This document shows, in pieces, positions 1-11,200 of a stretch of DNA of 44,712 bases. This DNA comes from Syncephalis plumigaleata (taxonomy: Eukaryota > Zoopagomycota > Zoopagomycetes > Zoopagales > Piptocephalidaceae), in NCBI GenBank assembly GCA_025201365.1, contig JAIXMF010000082.1:1-44712 (forward strand). The letters are read 5' to 3'. The stretch's first letter is position 1, and every line of letters begins with the position of its first letter. The translations under genes and the position numbers were made by a program. The notes under the pieces are model-generated. The model did no database searches. It was not told where the DNA came from and saw nothing but the letters and a program-made list of their open reading frames with translations.

Positions 1-166
1 TTCTTATATGAGATCTTATTTTACATAATTAAGATCTACATCACATACCAGCAAATATAAGATGTGCTTCGCACATCTCACTACGTGTATAAATAATTGC
101 GTAGTATTACGACACATTAAATAAAAATTAAGTCTTCACACTATTATCTCCGCCTCAATTTTAACA
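1..166 (+). repeat. 5' LTR of copia element (truncated at window edge)
   Basis: These 166 bases match 4328-4493 base for base by eye, so they are the 3' part of a left long terminal repeat whose first 43 bases lie outside the window. It contains a TATA-like TATAAAT at 88-94, an AATAAA at 119-124, and ends in CA at 166. A perfect 8-bp hairpin (60-67 with 71-78) sits just upstream of the TATA box. It should act as promoter and polyadenylation region of the element. Confidence 0.95.
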
Positions 167-183
167 GATTAAGAGTCTCAGAG
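167..183 (+). other. Primer binding site, tRNA-Lys anticodon-arm type
   Basis: The bases directly after the LTR end read, in reverse complement, CTGAGACTCTTAATC. That looks like the anticodon stem-loop of tRNA-Lys with anticodon CUU (loop CTCTTAA), not a tRNA 3' end. Copia-group elements are known to prime from internally cleaved tRNA fragments (half-tRNA initiator Met in Drosophila copia). The match is judged from memory of tRNA sequences. About 15-17 nt pair; beyond that the match to the D arm weakens. Confidence 0.55.
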
Positions 184-240
184 GCTCTCGCTAATCAAGT
201 GTCATTTTATTCTACTTTCAAAAACAAAAACTTACTCAAT

Positions 241-3200
241 ATGAGTTCATCTCTAAACACCGTCCAAACACTCGACGGCACAAACTATCGTAACTGGAGG
301 ATTCAGATAAAGGGTCTCTTACTCAACCAAGGAATGTACGAAATTACATCCGAAGATCCGCCAGAATCTGAAGACACACAATGGTTCAAGCAAGACGAGA
401 AGGCCAGATCGATTATACTAGTTACCTTGTCAAATAAACTACAGATCCAGATGGAATCATGCCCTACAGCCAAGATTATGCTCCAGAAACTGCATGAACT
501 TCATCAGCCCAAAGGTCATTCGGCTGCTATCCATCTACGCAGGCAACTACTCAACATGAGGAAAGACGCCTCGAAATCTTGCTCAGATTTCATTCATGAG
601 ATCACGTTGATAAAAGACCAATTGGCAGAAACCAGCGCCCCTGCGTCAGATGCAGAAATTATTGCTTTCCTATTTTCAAGCCTACCCCGCGAATACCATC
701 CCCTAATTGTGAACATGGGAGCGAATCTTAATACACTAACGCTCGAGGACGTCCAAAGGCAAATCATTCATGAGGAGCCGAATGTGCTGATGCACGCAAA
801 TCGGTTGGAAGATACTGCATTACGCGTATCAGAGGAACAAGCGCCAAGGAAAAGAATGCGACCGACGTGTACCTACTGCCACAAATCTGGACATACAGAG
901 GACGAATGTTACAAGAAGATAGGATATCCAAATAGAAAACACATTGATAAACCTTCTACCACGTACCTACTTGCATCCAACACCTCACCATCCTCGGTAG
1001 ACAAACATCTATTAGGAACTTGGGTAGTCGACAGTGGTGCAACCCAGCACCAATGCAGCAACAAGGACTGGTTTACCAACTATCAAGCTATTACGCCAAA
1101 AACCGTCTATGCTGCAAATGACTCAACGATGGCTGCCATTGGGATAGGAACCATAGAAGGATACATCTTTCACCAGCGTGACTACGTACATGTCAAATTC
1201 CAAGATGTGTTACACATTCCTACCTTGACCTATAATTTACTGTCTGTACGAAAGCTCCTATCGTTGAACTTTTCCGTATTCTTCACTAGAGACAATAATT
1301 GTACGATAAAGGCTCCAGATAACACCATCATCGGTCAAGCCCACCTCAGTAGCAACCTATTCCTATTAAGTTTTTCACATTCACGCGAGGTCTCGCTCGC
1401 TTCAACGTCGATCAATGCATCCTCCGATATTTGGCATCAACGCCTTGGTCATCTCAATTATGCTTCTTTAATGTTACTCAAGAGCAACGGACTAGTCAAC
1501 AACTTAGCGGTTAATGGGAAATTGACACAACACTCACACTGCACCTCTTGTATACACGGGAAGCAGCATCGTGTCAAAATACCAAAATCAACGGCTACAC
1601 CTCGGTCAACGGAACGACTAATGCTAATCCACACCGACATTTGTGGCCCAATGTCCGTAGCCAGTCATGGAGGGGCAAGGTATTTTGTTATCTTCGTCGA
1701 TGATTTCTCGAGAAAGATCTGGGTCGATTTCTTAAGTGGCAAGGATCAATTCTTGGAGAAGTTAAAGATCTTCAAAAGCATGGTTGAAAATCAGTCTGGA
1801 ATGAAGATCAAAGCGTTGAGATCAGACAACGGAAGAGAATTTGCCGCATCATATGTGCAATCCTTCTTGAGAGAGAGAGGTATAATCTGGCAATCATCTG
1901 CACCTTATACGCCAGAACAGAATGGAGTGTCAGAAAGAAATATCCGAACGATAACTGAACGGGCACGCACCATGCTACACGCGGCTGGACTTGACACCTC
2001 ATTCTGGGCGGAAGCAGTCAACACTGCAGCCCACACGTATAATCTATCACCAAGCAGTGGAACTGGCAATCGTATCCCAGATTCCCTTTGGTTCAACACC
2101 ACACCATCGGTATCTCACCTCCGTGTCTTTGGCTGTCTGGCTTATGCCCTACATCATGGAAATCGTGCAAAATTCGACTCCAAAAGCAGAAAATGCATTT
2201 TTATTGGCTATTACGACGGCAGCAAAGCATACAGGCTATACGACCAAAATTCTAACAAGGTCGTAAAAACGCGGGACGTCGAATTCGTGGAGAATGCGTT
2301 CCCTTCAAAGCAACGCGCATCGACTAACACCCCATGTAACACCGGTCAAGGTCCTACGATCTTCTTTACCACTACCAGTCAGAGTGAACCACCAAGTTCT
2401 CCTCCCACAGTATCCAGGCCAGATGAACCGTTGCCCTCGCAATGTAACCGTGATACTCAATCAAGCCCATCTCCTTTGGTATCCGCGCCAGACGAATCAT
2501 GGTCATCAGAACATAGTAGTACGCCACTTCCTACCACTCCCGAAACAAGCGCATTACAATCAGAATCACCCACACAAGATATGTATACACCAATCACTGA
2601 CAACGATCACACATCACCTATATTCGACACTTCCAACGATACGGATGAGTCCGCAAGTGCTGTAGATGTTTCATCTGATGAATGCAGATCACTCCTGTCA
2701 GAAATAGTGGGTGATGAGCCAACAACAGTTAAACAGGCATTATCTGGAGACAACGCCGACAAATGGATGGTGGCAATGCAAGATGAATTAAAAAGCTTGC
2801 ACGATAATGGCACCTGGCAGCTCACTAGTCTACCCAAGGGACGAAAAGCTATCGGATCTAAATGGGTGTTCAAGGTGAAGCGAGATGAGCATGGCAACAT
2901 CGAGCGATACAAAGCACGATTGGTAGCACAAGGTTTCTCTCAGATCCATGGTATTGACTACCAGGAAACTTTTGCACCAGTAGTGCGATACTCCTCCATT
3001 CGAATTTTAATTGCTATTGCCACGCAATACGATTATCACATACATCAAATGGACGTGACCACAGCCTATTTAAATGGCAATCTAGATGAAGAGATTTACA
3101 TGAGACAACCGGAAGGTTTTCAACGAGGTGACCATGTATGTCTGTTAAGAAAATCGCTCTATGGACTTAAACAGTCAGGAAGAGCGTGGTATTCGGTTAT

Positions 3201-4299
3201 CGATACCTTCTTGAGTACGCTAGGCTTCAAACGAAACGATGCCGATCATGGTGTCTATTCTAAGCATAGTGATAACTCCATTATATTCATTGCCCTATAC
3301 GTCGATGACCTCATAATCATTGGTGACTCAATGCCCTCGATCAATCAACTCAAAGCTGACCTGTCGTCCAGGTTCAGGATGAAAGATCTTGGTGACATTC
3401 ATTACATACTTGGCATTCAAGTCAGTCGTGACAGAAAACGTGGCATCACTACGCTATCTCAGCGCAAATATATCGATGATGTACTAAATCGTTTCAATAT
3501 GACTGATGCGAAGCCAGTAGGAGCACCATTAGAAACAGGCATCAGACTTCAAAAGGGAGATAGCGTCATAGAAAAAGACGAATTAGAATACATGAAAAAT
3601 GTACCTTATAGAAGTGCCATTGGCAGCTTAATATATCTAGCAAACGCTACGAGACCTGATCTAGCGTTTAGCATAAGTCTGCTAAGCAGGTTTCTGTCTG
3701 ACCCTAGACAAGTTCATTGGAACGCAATAAAAAGAATAATGAGATATGTAAAACACACTGCTAATGTCATTTTAAAGTATACTAGAGATACCGGAAAAAT
3801 CATAGGTTACTCAGATTCAGATTGGGCCAGTAGCTTGGACGATCGCAAATCTACAACTGGTTATGTCTTCGCCTATAACAAAACTGCTATTACTTGGAAC
3901 AGTAAGAAACAACCAACGGTTGCACTATCATCCACAGAAGCCGAATACATGGCTATAACGGAGGCTACCAAGGAATCTATGTGGCTAAATAACTTTATTA
4001 TTGGATTACAGCTTCCAGATATACGACCCATCAACATCCAATGCGATAACCAAGGATGCATCGCACTAGGCAGGAACCCGGTACAACACAAGAGGAGCAA
4101 GCATATAGATATCAAGCATCACTACGTGCGAGAGGCCACAAACAACAATTCTATCGAAATCAACTATTGCCCTACAGAGGAGAACGTCGCCGATATATTT
4201 ACCAAAAGCTTGAGCAAACAAAGACATTCACTTCTAGCAGAGCTTCTTGGCTTAGAGGAATCCAAGCATCGCCCTGAGGAGGAGTGTTGGAATTCATAA
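241..4299 (+). CDS. Ty1/copia Gag-Pol polyprotein (intact)
   Basis: A single uninterrupted ORF of 1352 residues from the ATG at 241. The open frame extends upstream to 199 without another ATG. Order of domains: Gag-like region (about 1-200); CCHC zinc knuckle (CTYCHKSGHTEDEC, about 210-223); aspartic protease motif DSGA at 264; GAG-pre-integrase and HHCC zinc region (from about 398); integrase catalytic D466, D529 and E565 with exactly 35 residues between the last two; reverse transcriptase with YVDD (Asp 1022-1023); RNase H with SDSDW (about 1191) and TEAEY. Integrase before RT defines the Copia superfamily. No stop or frameshift is visible, so the element may be autonomous. The last five codons run into the 3' LTR. 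Confidence 0.97.
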   Translation: MSSSLNTVQTLDGTNYRNWRIQIKGLLLNQGMYEITSEDPPESEDTQWFKQDEKARSIILVTLSNKLQIQMESCPTAKIMLQKLHELHQPKGHSAAIHLRRQLLNMRKDASKSCSDFIHEITLIKDQLAETSAPASDAEIIAFLFSSLPREYHPLIVNMGANLNTLTLEDVQRQIIHEEPNVLMHANRLEDTALRVSEEQAPRKRMRPTCTYCHKSGHTEDECYKKIGYPNRKHIDKPSTTYLLASNTSPSSVDKHLLGTWVVDSGATQHQCSNKDWFTNYQAITPKTVYAANDSTMAAIGIGTIEGYIFHQRDYVHVKFQDVLHIPTLTYNLLSVRKLLSLNFSVFFTRDNNCTIKAPDNTIIGQAHLSSNLFLLSFSHSREVSLASTSINASSDIWHQRLGHLNYASLMLLKSNGLVNNLAVNGKLTQHSHCTSCIHGKQHRVKIPKSTATPRSTERLMLIHTDICGPMSVASHGGARYFVIFVDDFSRKIWVDFLSGKDQFLEKLKIFKSMVENQSGMKIKALRSDNGREFAASYVQSFLRERGIIWQSSAPYTPEQNGVSERNIRTITERARTMLHAAGLDTSFWAEAVNTAAHTYNLSPSSGTGNRIPDSLWFNTTPSVSHLRVFGCLAYALHHGNRAKFDSKSRKCIFIGYYDGSKAYRLYDQNSNKVVKTRDVEFVENAFPSKQRASTNTPCNTGQGPTIFFTTTSQSEPPSSPPTVSRPDEPLPSQCNRDTQSSPSPLVSAPDESWSSEHSSTPLPTTPETSALQSESPTQDMYTPITDNDHTSPIFDTSNDTDESASAVDVSSDECRSLLSEIVGDEPTTVKQALSGDNADKWMVAMQDELKSLHDNGTWQLTSLPKGRKAIGSKWVFKVKRDEHGNIERYKARLVAQGFSQIHGIDYQETFAPVVRYSSIRILIAIATQYDYHIHQMDVTTAYLNGNLDEEIYMRQPEGFQRGDHVCLLRKSLYGLKQSGRAWYSVIDTFLSTLGFKRNDADHGVYSKHSDNSIIFIALYVDDLIIIGDSMPSINQLKADLSSRFRMKDLGDIHYILGIQVSRDRKRGITTLSQRKYIDDVLNRFNMTDAKPVGAPLETGIRLQKGDSVIEKDELEYMKNVPYRSAIGSLIYLANATRPDLAFSISLLSRFLSDPRQVHWNAIKRIMRYVKHTANVILKYTRDTGKIIGYSDSDWASSLDDRKSTTGYVFAYNKTAITWNSKKQPTVALSSTEAEYMAITEATKESMWLNNFIIGLQLPDIRPINIQCDNQGCIALGRNPVQHKRSKHIDIKHHYVREATNNNSIEINYCPTEENVADIFTKSLSKQRHSLLAELLGLEESKHRPEEECWNS
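4276..4284 (+). other. Polypurine tract
   Basis: GAGGAGGAG immediately precedes the TGTTGG start of the 3' LTR. This is the expected position and composition for the plus-strand primer of an LTR retrotransposon. It lies inside the end of the Gag-Pol reading frame. Confidence 0.8.
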
Positions 4300-4493
4300 T
4301 TCCCAATGATTGTCGTTGTGCAAATCTTTCTTATATGAGATCTTATTTTACATAATTAAGATCTACATCACATACCAGCAAATATAAGATGTGCTTCGCA
4401 CATCTCACTACGTGTATAAATAATTGCGTAGTATTACGACACATTAAATAAAAATTAAGTCTTCACACTATTATCTCCGCCTCAATTTTAACA
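4285..4493 (+). repeat. 3' LTR of copia element (complete, 209 bp)
   Basis: Begins TGTTGG directly after the polypurine tract and ends in CA, so it has the canonical TG...CA ends. Bases 4328-4493 equal window bases 1-166. The expected 5-bp target duplication on the right would be GTTGT (4494-4498); the left copy lies outside the window and cannot be checked. Confidence 0.95.
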
Positions 4494-4594
4494 GTTGTTA
4501 TTATTTCATTGATGCCATTTTGGAAAGACACTTCAACAATTATGGAAGATCAAAAGTAAGCTTTATTCCTATTGATCAATAAATAATCCATGTA

Positions 4595-6974
4595 TTAAGC
4601 AGAATTCAAAGGTTTGACTGCCTTTCCTAGCTTGCCAATAGCGTATGATAATTTAGCAGCATTTTGATCAAGGTGTGAATCACCTAGAATAGTTTGTTAA
4701 TATACAGTATACATATGCTACGTTGCAATTGCTTACCTATCTCCTTATCATCGAGCGCTTCCATAATAATCGTACGTGAATCAGGGCATTTCTTTGCACT
4801 TTGAGCAGTAGCAGCACGTAATTTGGCCACCCATTTAGCACCATCTATCGTAAGTGGCATTAGTTAGTACAAATTAATCAATAGACCGATTGATTATACT
4901 CACCCCAGTATGGTGCAAAAGGACTATCAGAATAGCTGGTTACAAGGATATTGGGATATGCGACATTAGACTGAATGTTATCATATGGTGAGATTGCTCG
5001 AATAGTCTTATATTCATCCGCTGATTTATCTGGATTGCCCCATGCAGATACGCGTACGGATTCACCCCTAGTGTTTTGATCCATTATTCTATTCAGGACA
5101 TTTAAATACGGCACTATAATATTAAATTAGCATTAATCATTATTCAATGTGCGATCTTTACACTTACTGTCGATAATGGCCACCTTGGCAATATCAGGTT
5201 GCTTATTGATGGCAGCACCAATAGTTGTAGTAGCATCATCATAGCCTTCAAGTACCATTAGATTATGATTGGTATACTTCTCAGATACCAACATATCAGT
5301 GGCAGCCATGAAATCATCAATATTGACCTTCTTCTCGTCGATTGTTGTGTATATGTTTCGTACAACTAAATTCTGTTCTTCCGTTCTTCTGCTATGGGCA
5401 ACTGCACAAACAAATCCACGATTGAGCAACGATACATACTCTGCTCTAAAGTCAACTTCGAACATAGGAGCACCACCACCGTTGCCTACTACCCAAGCGG
5501 GATTCGCACCATTCTTATTCATTCCACGCTTGTAGGCAATGATAATAGGAACGTTGACTTGATTTCCCTTGCTATCTGGCTTGCCTTTAGCATAGATCAG
5601 CTCGGTAACATAATCCGATTCATTGTAGTCAGGTACTGGATCTACATATGTCTTCGTTGCCTTCTTTGTTGCCATGTTGTAGGAATAGGTTGTTCGAGGT
5701 GTGATCAATGACGAGTACTCAAATATGAGCGTATCGCTGTTGTAATCAGCTACTCCTTTATAAGCCGCCCTATATGATTTAGCTGGGAACTCGATATTGT
5801 GTGATTTCGCATTAGGCTGCAGTCTTCCTTCACTGTCATAGTCGTATACGGTAACTTGCTGAGGGATTGCAACCTCATCAAAGATTGCAATATGATTTTG
5901 GAAGGCAGCTATAGTGCTAGTCTTGAGCGTAGCGTTTTCCAGCACTAGCTTATGAGCACTTTTATCATTTAGCTTGTCGATATCGCATACGTATGCTGTC
6001 TTCTTCTTGGTATCCTTAGACTCGGCTACAAGTAAGAACTGCTTGTTCAAATGGTATACCTCCAAATATAATCCAGGCGACAACAATGCTTCAATAGGTA
6101 CCATTTTACTTGCAGTATCATTGGCGGCATCCATATAAAAGTACTGTGGCTTGCCATCTTTTTGATATACGTTTATGAAAAGGTACTGATTGCTCTCGGA
6201 TTTCTTTATGCTAATCGATGATTCTTTTTGGCCGGTGTGAATGACACTATCTTTATCTACGGAAGTGCCGATTGTATGTCGCATTAAGCGAGCACCGTCA
6301 GGACCATTAGTTGTGTATAGAATGCTCTTGCCGGTGCCACTCCATTCGACCCAGAAGCTATCGCTCTCAATCTTGTCCGAAAGTAACTTTCCAGAAGTAA
6401 GATCCTTGAACTGCAAGCTGAATTTTTGACTGATGGGGTTGTTTATAGTAAAAGCAACTATGGTATGATCGCTGTTAGGGCTTGTACCAAATACGTCTCT
6501 GGATCCCTCAGGTAGTGTGTTGGTATCCAGTATAAGTTCCTCGGGAGCATTCGCTACGTTCATCTTCTTTCGATAGTAGACAGAAGACTTAGTATCAGGT
6601 TGCTGCCTATAATAATAGCTGTAATTTCCTGAATACTGAGAGAATGCCGTTGGAGATCGACCTATTACTTTGGCCATTTCATTACGAATCTGATCCTTAA
6701 GCTGTTGATCCTTGGTGAGCACTTGTTGAGCATAGACCTTCTCGGCATTGAGATACTCTTTCACATCCGTACTGTTCCTGCCTTCATCCTTTATCCATTG
6801 GTAAGGATCATCGATAACCTCGCCATGGTACTTGTGCTGGAATGGTTTTGTCTTGGCCACCGGTACTTGTTCCGATTGAGAGGCTGGAAGTGCGTGCAAT
6901 GGTACGGCCGATCCAATAAGTACTGCAAGATAGGCAAGTGCTACAAGCCTGCTTGTATTACGATAGCAGAACAT
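4595..6974 (-). CDS. Secreted S9 oligopeptidase B-like protein lacking its catalytic residues
   Basis: Four exons: 6974-5168, 5113-4904, 4844-4737, 4683-4595, giving 737 residues. The second intron has a TACTAAC branch site. The ATG at 6974 is chosen because it opens a clear signal peptide (hydrophobic core LVALAYLAVLIGSAV, likely cut near residue 32). The S9 N-terminal motif DDPYQW follows, then a beta-propeller-length region, then the alpha/beta hydrolase part with oligopeptidase B hallmarks (VLNRIMD, SPYDN, AKWVAKLR). The nucleophile motif GxSxG reads G577-Y-D-D-A, the RGGGE loop reads SRRTEE, the Asp region reads SDSPF with Asp shifted one place, and the His motif AGHGG reads ALDDK. Inference: a catalytically dead secreted pseudopeptidase, perhaps a binding or decoy protein. 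A minus-strand AATAAA lies at 4562-4567. Confidence 0.88.
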
Positions 6975-8204
6975 TTTAACAGCAAGATAATGGTTGCGAT
7001 AATGCGAGGTAGTGTATTGATTGTTGCAAGAGTAAGATGATAATGATTTATTGCCAAAGACGAATAAAATGCGGCGGTTTAAATAGTATTTACAGTAGAT
7101 TGCTCCAGACATCATTATAACATGCTTGAAATAAAGCTGGTAAGCCTTCAGCATCGTGCAATGTACAACCACGTTTGTCCCGTCAATGTAGTTTTGTCCC
7201 GAGTTACCAAGGGTTCTGTATGTACACGGTGGCTATTTCGAGTTTTGTTGAATGTAAATTTGACATTCTGTCGCATGTGGTTGCAATCCCAGTTATGGCT
7301 GCAATGGATGTTTCATGTTGTAGGTATATTCACCTGAAATGGCCACTGTTACCTATTTGTATCTTGATACATCGTGCCTTTCATATATCCATTGGTCAAT
7401 GTTGAAACATGAACCAGTTATCATTCCATCTGTCAAACGTATTTGCTCATATTTTTAGAAGAGACTGCTAATGGACTCATGGCGTTTACTCGGTACTGGT
7501 TTGCATGAAATCACTGGAGGACTATTAGTGAAGCAGGAGCATGGTTATTTTTAGGAATGTTTGAACAATGCCATAGATGATGTTATTTGTACTCGTATCT
7601 CCTGCTTAATGGTTACTATTGGGTAGTTGCTTGCTTACATTGATAGCACAATAATAATAAGCATGTTGAAAACAAGAACATTTATCCACTTTCAAGTATA
7701 TCAAAGAATGAATACATGAAAGTATGGACATTATAGGAATTGATCAATAGTGATGATTTATTACAATTTACAATTTGAATTAGTCAAAAAAAGGAAGAAT
7801 GAAAAGTGTCATGAAATCGACTCGAGTAACCGAGTAACCAATACAAGTATCCTCACATATTCTGTTTACGTATATGCGATAGAACTATATGATGTGGTTA
7901 TAATACGGCCATAATTATTTCTTCTATAAATATCGAGTCCAAATAGAAAAGGGCCCTCCAGTCTAGCTGAATGATTATTATTATATTACCATTATCTTAC
8001 TTGACCCTTACTTAAATATGAGAAAAAAGGAAGGAAAGAAACAAACAAACAAACAAGGATAAATAAATGATCGGTTGTAGAGAGGATAGCCGCGTTATCT
8101 ATATAGGAGATTATCTATCTATCTATCTAATAAATAATTATAGCGTTGTAAATAACCATACGGTATAGTGTGTGTGTGTGCGTAGAGTAGCGTAATAGCA
8201 ACAA
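6975..8204. other. Intergenic: peptidase-like gene promoter and 3' flank of next gene
   Basis: No supported gene in about 1.2 kb. A minus-strand TATTTAAA at 7078-7085 could be the TATA element of the peptidase-like gene. The right end holds an ATCT tetranucleotide run (about 8110-8128) and a short GT run (about 8167-8180) close to the end of the next gene. The short open frames here have no recognisable content. Confidence 0.5.
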
Positions 8205-11200
8205 TTAAATAAATTCCATCTTTCCACTAGGACCATTAGGAGATGCCATCATGGTGGATGGCATACGACGAAGACCTGAAGTGGCTGTAGTACCACGAAT
8301 AGAACGAGTACTACCTGTTCGTGATGGTGTCGCACTACCACCACTACCATTACTATTACTGCTGTGAATACCGGGGGAGCGAAGTCCCGAGGTACTTGCT
8401 TTCGGTGAGAGTGGAATACCCGACATCTCATTCGATAGTCGATGTGCATGATGTGCGGTAGTCTTACGCAATCCTGGTGATGGAATACCACCACCGGGTG
8501 AACCTGGTGTCGTGGCAGCCGAAGACTGACGACTTACATTGGTGGTACTACGTCGTAGCGTACGACTACCAGGTGTACTAGGTGAGCGTAATCCACTGTT
8601 ACCATTGGCTGAAGTTGAACCAGATCCCAAGTGTTGTCCACCACCATTACCACCGGTAGCAGATGCACCGATTCTCTCCTGTGAAAGACGGCGTATCCTC
8701 GTTGACTGACCATTACTGCCGGTGGAGGGTTCACGCGACATCACGAGCGAGTTACGCTGACTCGATTGGCCCGACATGGTTGACGAGCTGAACGAAGCAC
8801 CGGAGGCACGTCGACTATGCATGCTTAAACGGTGTGTGCCAGCCGGTTCACCGGTATACTCGGCGGAGCGTCTGCGTAGTGCAGCAGCTGTAATCCCGCC
8901 GGTTCCCGATGAGATGCTGTCGTTGACTCCCACACGTGAGCGTGCAGTCGACCGCGGTAAGGCGGATGACGGTGATGTAACGGTATTATTTCCATTCGAG
9001 GGCATTCGTGAATGACGAGTAGCGATGGCTGTAGGTGGACCTGGATCGCGTTCTATCTCGGTTGTTTTACGTCGTAATCCCATACTAAGTCGACTACTAC
9101 CTGTCGTGGCGTTGTCACCGATCTGAGTGGGTCGACGCGTTAAACTGGATTTACCAAGGAACGAGACTACTGAACGAGACTTGGAAGCCAACGGATTAAT
9201 ATTGCCCATACTTTCCATTGGATTGATATCATTCTGCGTGGCAGGTGGCGACTTTACCTCCATGCTCGTACGCTTAGAGAATGAAAGACTAGGAGGACGT
9301 GGTCTAGCTACACTGGCCACGCGAGATAAAAGGGAACCAGATTTCTGGTTGCCACTGTTATTGCTATTGCTGTTATTGTTATTGTTATTGGATTTCGGAG
9401 TAGTAGATTTGATATTTTGTTTAAAGAATCCGGTAACTGCACCACCATCATCGTCACTATCATCGCTACTGTCGTCGCTGTCGGATCTACGACCTAATCT
9501 AAGCAGTTTACCCAGTGGTTTCTTCAAACCTTTGTTACGCTTAGATGAGTTGTTGGTGACTCCAGGTATACCACCAGGAATCCAATCGAGCGATTCATCA
9601 TCGTCGTCATCATCTACTTGATTAACATCGGCTGACATTGTCTTAGCTAATGGTGTGGTAGGACTAGCAATCGACGACAATGATGATGTACGATTGTCTT
9701 GCGCGGATACCGTCTTAGTCAACGGTTTAACCGATGGCGACATAGGCGTGGATGGCGAGGATGGCAAAGTACTATCACGCTGGCGTAATGTCGACTCCAT
9801 TGTAGGACGACGAAAGCTTGGCGTGGAGGGTGAGGCCAATTTAGAATCGGCCATGGTGGGCGAGCGAGGTGATGCCAAAGAACGTCGAGCAGTAAGTGTA
9901 CTATTACTACTACTACCCTTTGGACCTGCGATGTTACTAGGTGACAAGGCACCGGCCGGCATCGTACGTCGTGCCGGTGATGTTGCCGCCGGACTAGGAG
10001 GTTGTCGTACGGGTGATGCAGAACGAGAACGAGAAATAGAGGCGCCACTATTGGGTAGGGCTAGTCGGGATGTTCGTTGTGGAATGCGTTGCGATGTTGA
10101 CAGACTAGTATCCACGGTTAATGGTTTGCCACCATTCTTTGCACGCGACAACTCAGCCATAGATTTACGTGCTCGTAGGGTGGGTTTATTGCCCGTTCCT
10201 TCCGTTGGCGTGGATGTACCGGTGGCCGATGGACTATCTTTACTGGGATTTTGCGGTCGAATCATACCAACTGGGCCAGATTTCGAGGGTGCATGTCCCC
10301 GACGGGGTGCCTTACTTGCAGCACCGGGTGCACTAGGAGCTGCTCGAGATGCAGCAAACAACTCCTTCAAAGGCTTATTACCATTACTGTCATTATTGCC
10401 ATTAGCATTGTTAGATGCTGATGGTAATGGCATTGTCGAGCCTCTTGTCATGCCCTTTAACGAATCAGACATATTGCTATCGGTCGATGGATTACGTGAT
10501 AGTGGCGAGGATACACGTCGACCAAGTCCCGGCCGCTTGTCGGTCGTTCCTGATTTCGCGTTGGAATAGCCCGGCTTCGCTAGCTGACGAGATTCCGTAG
10601 TAGGCTTAGGTGATCTTAACGATTTTAGTCCGGTACCAGTGCCATTGCCGCTGCCGCTGCCGCTGTTGTTACTAATCTTTCGATGATCTTCAAGTGTAGG
10701 TAGGGGTGGTGCACTTGCTTTACGAGCCGAGTTTAACCAAGCATCTGTTACAATACCGGAAGATTCTGAGTTAACCGACAATGAAGATAATGAGGAGCTG
10801 GAGTGATTTAGACTGAATCCACCATGAGAGTTGGGGTTGGCAGTAATAGACGAGGATAGGGGTTTTGAGCCCGGTGAAGCCAAGCCTTCCATCGAGTGGA
10901 ACGATGAGTGTGAAGTAATCGACACCGTCTCGTCTAATTGCCAATTCATCTCTTCGGGGTCAATAAGCGAGGAAGTGGGAGATGAAGAAGCTGGAGAAAA
11001 AGTACCTTCATGGTTAGCAGATAATGTACCAGAATTCATATTACGAAGCGACTTTGACGACGGCAACTTATGGTTATTATTGTCCTCAGATTCCTCGTCG
11101 GTATCCACTTTTGACGTAGATTTCATGGCAACGACGGGAGAACCAATCGATTCGACATCATCGTCATTAAAATCGGGATCCATACTAATGGCGTGACTTT

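Larger units (their letters stand above)
1..4493 (+). mobile_element. Ty1/copia LTR retrotransposon, near complete
   Basis: LTR, primer binding site, one Gag-Pol ORF, polypurine tract and LTR are all present in order. Only about 43 bases of the left LTR are missing because the window begins inside it. Identical LTR sequence over 166 bases and an intact ORF indicate a recent insertion. It sits 102 bp beyond the stop codon of the downstream, oppositely oriented S9 peptidase-like gene. Confidence 0.96.

Noticed and set aside
1991-2665. Alternative-frame ORFs inside Gag-Pol
   Set aside because: They overlap the integrase-to-linker part of the intact polyprotein in another frame and contain no motif.
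9127-10569. Long plus-strand frames opposite the Ser-rich gene (164 and 304 codons)
   Set aside because: They are shadows of the low-complexity minus-strand exon; Leu runs mirror the coding strand's Asn and Ser codons. The minus-strand model has consistent splicing.
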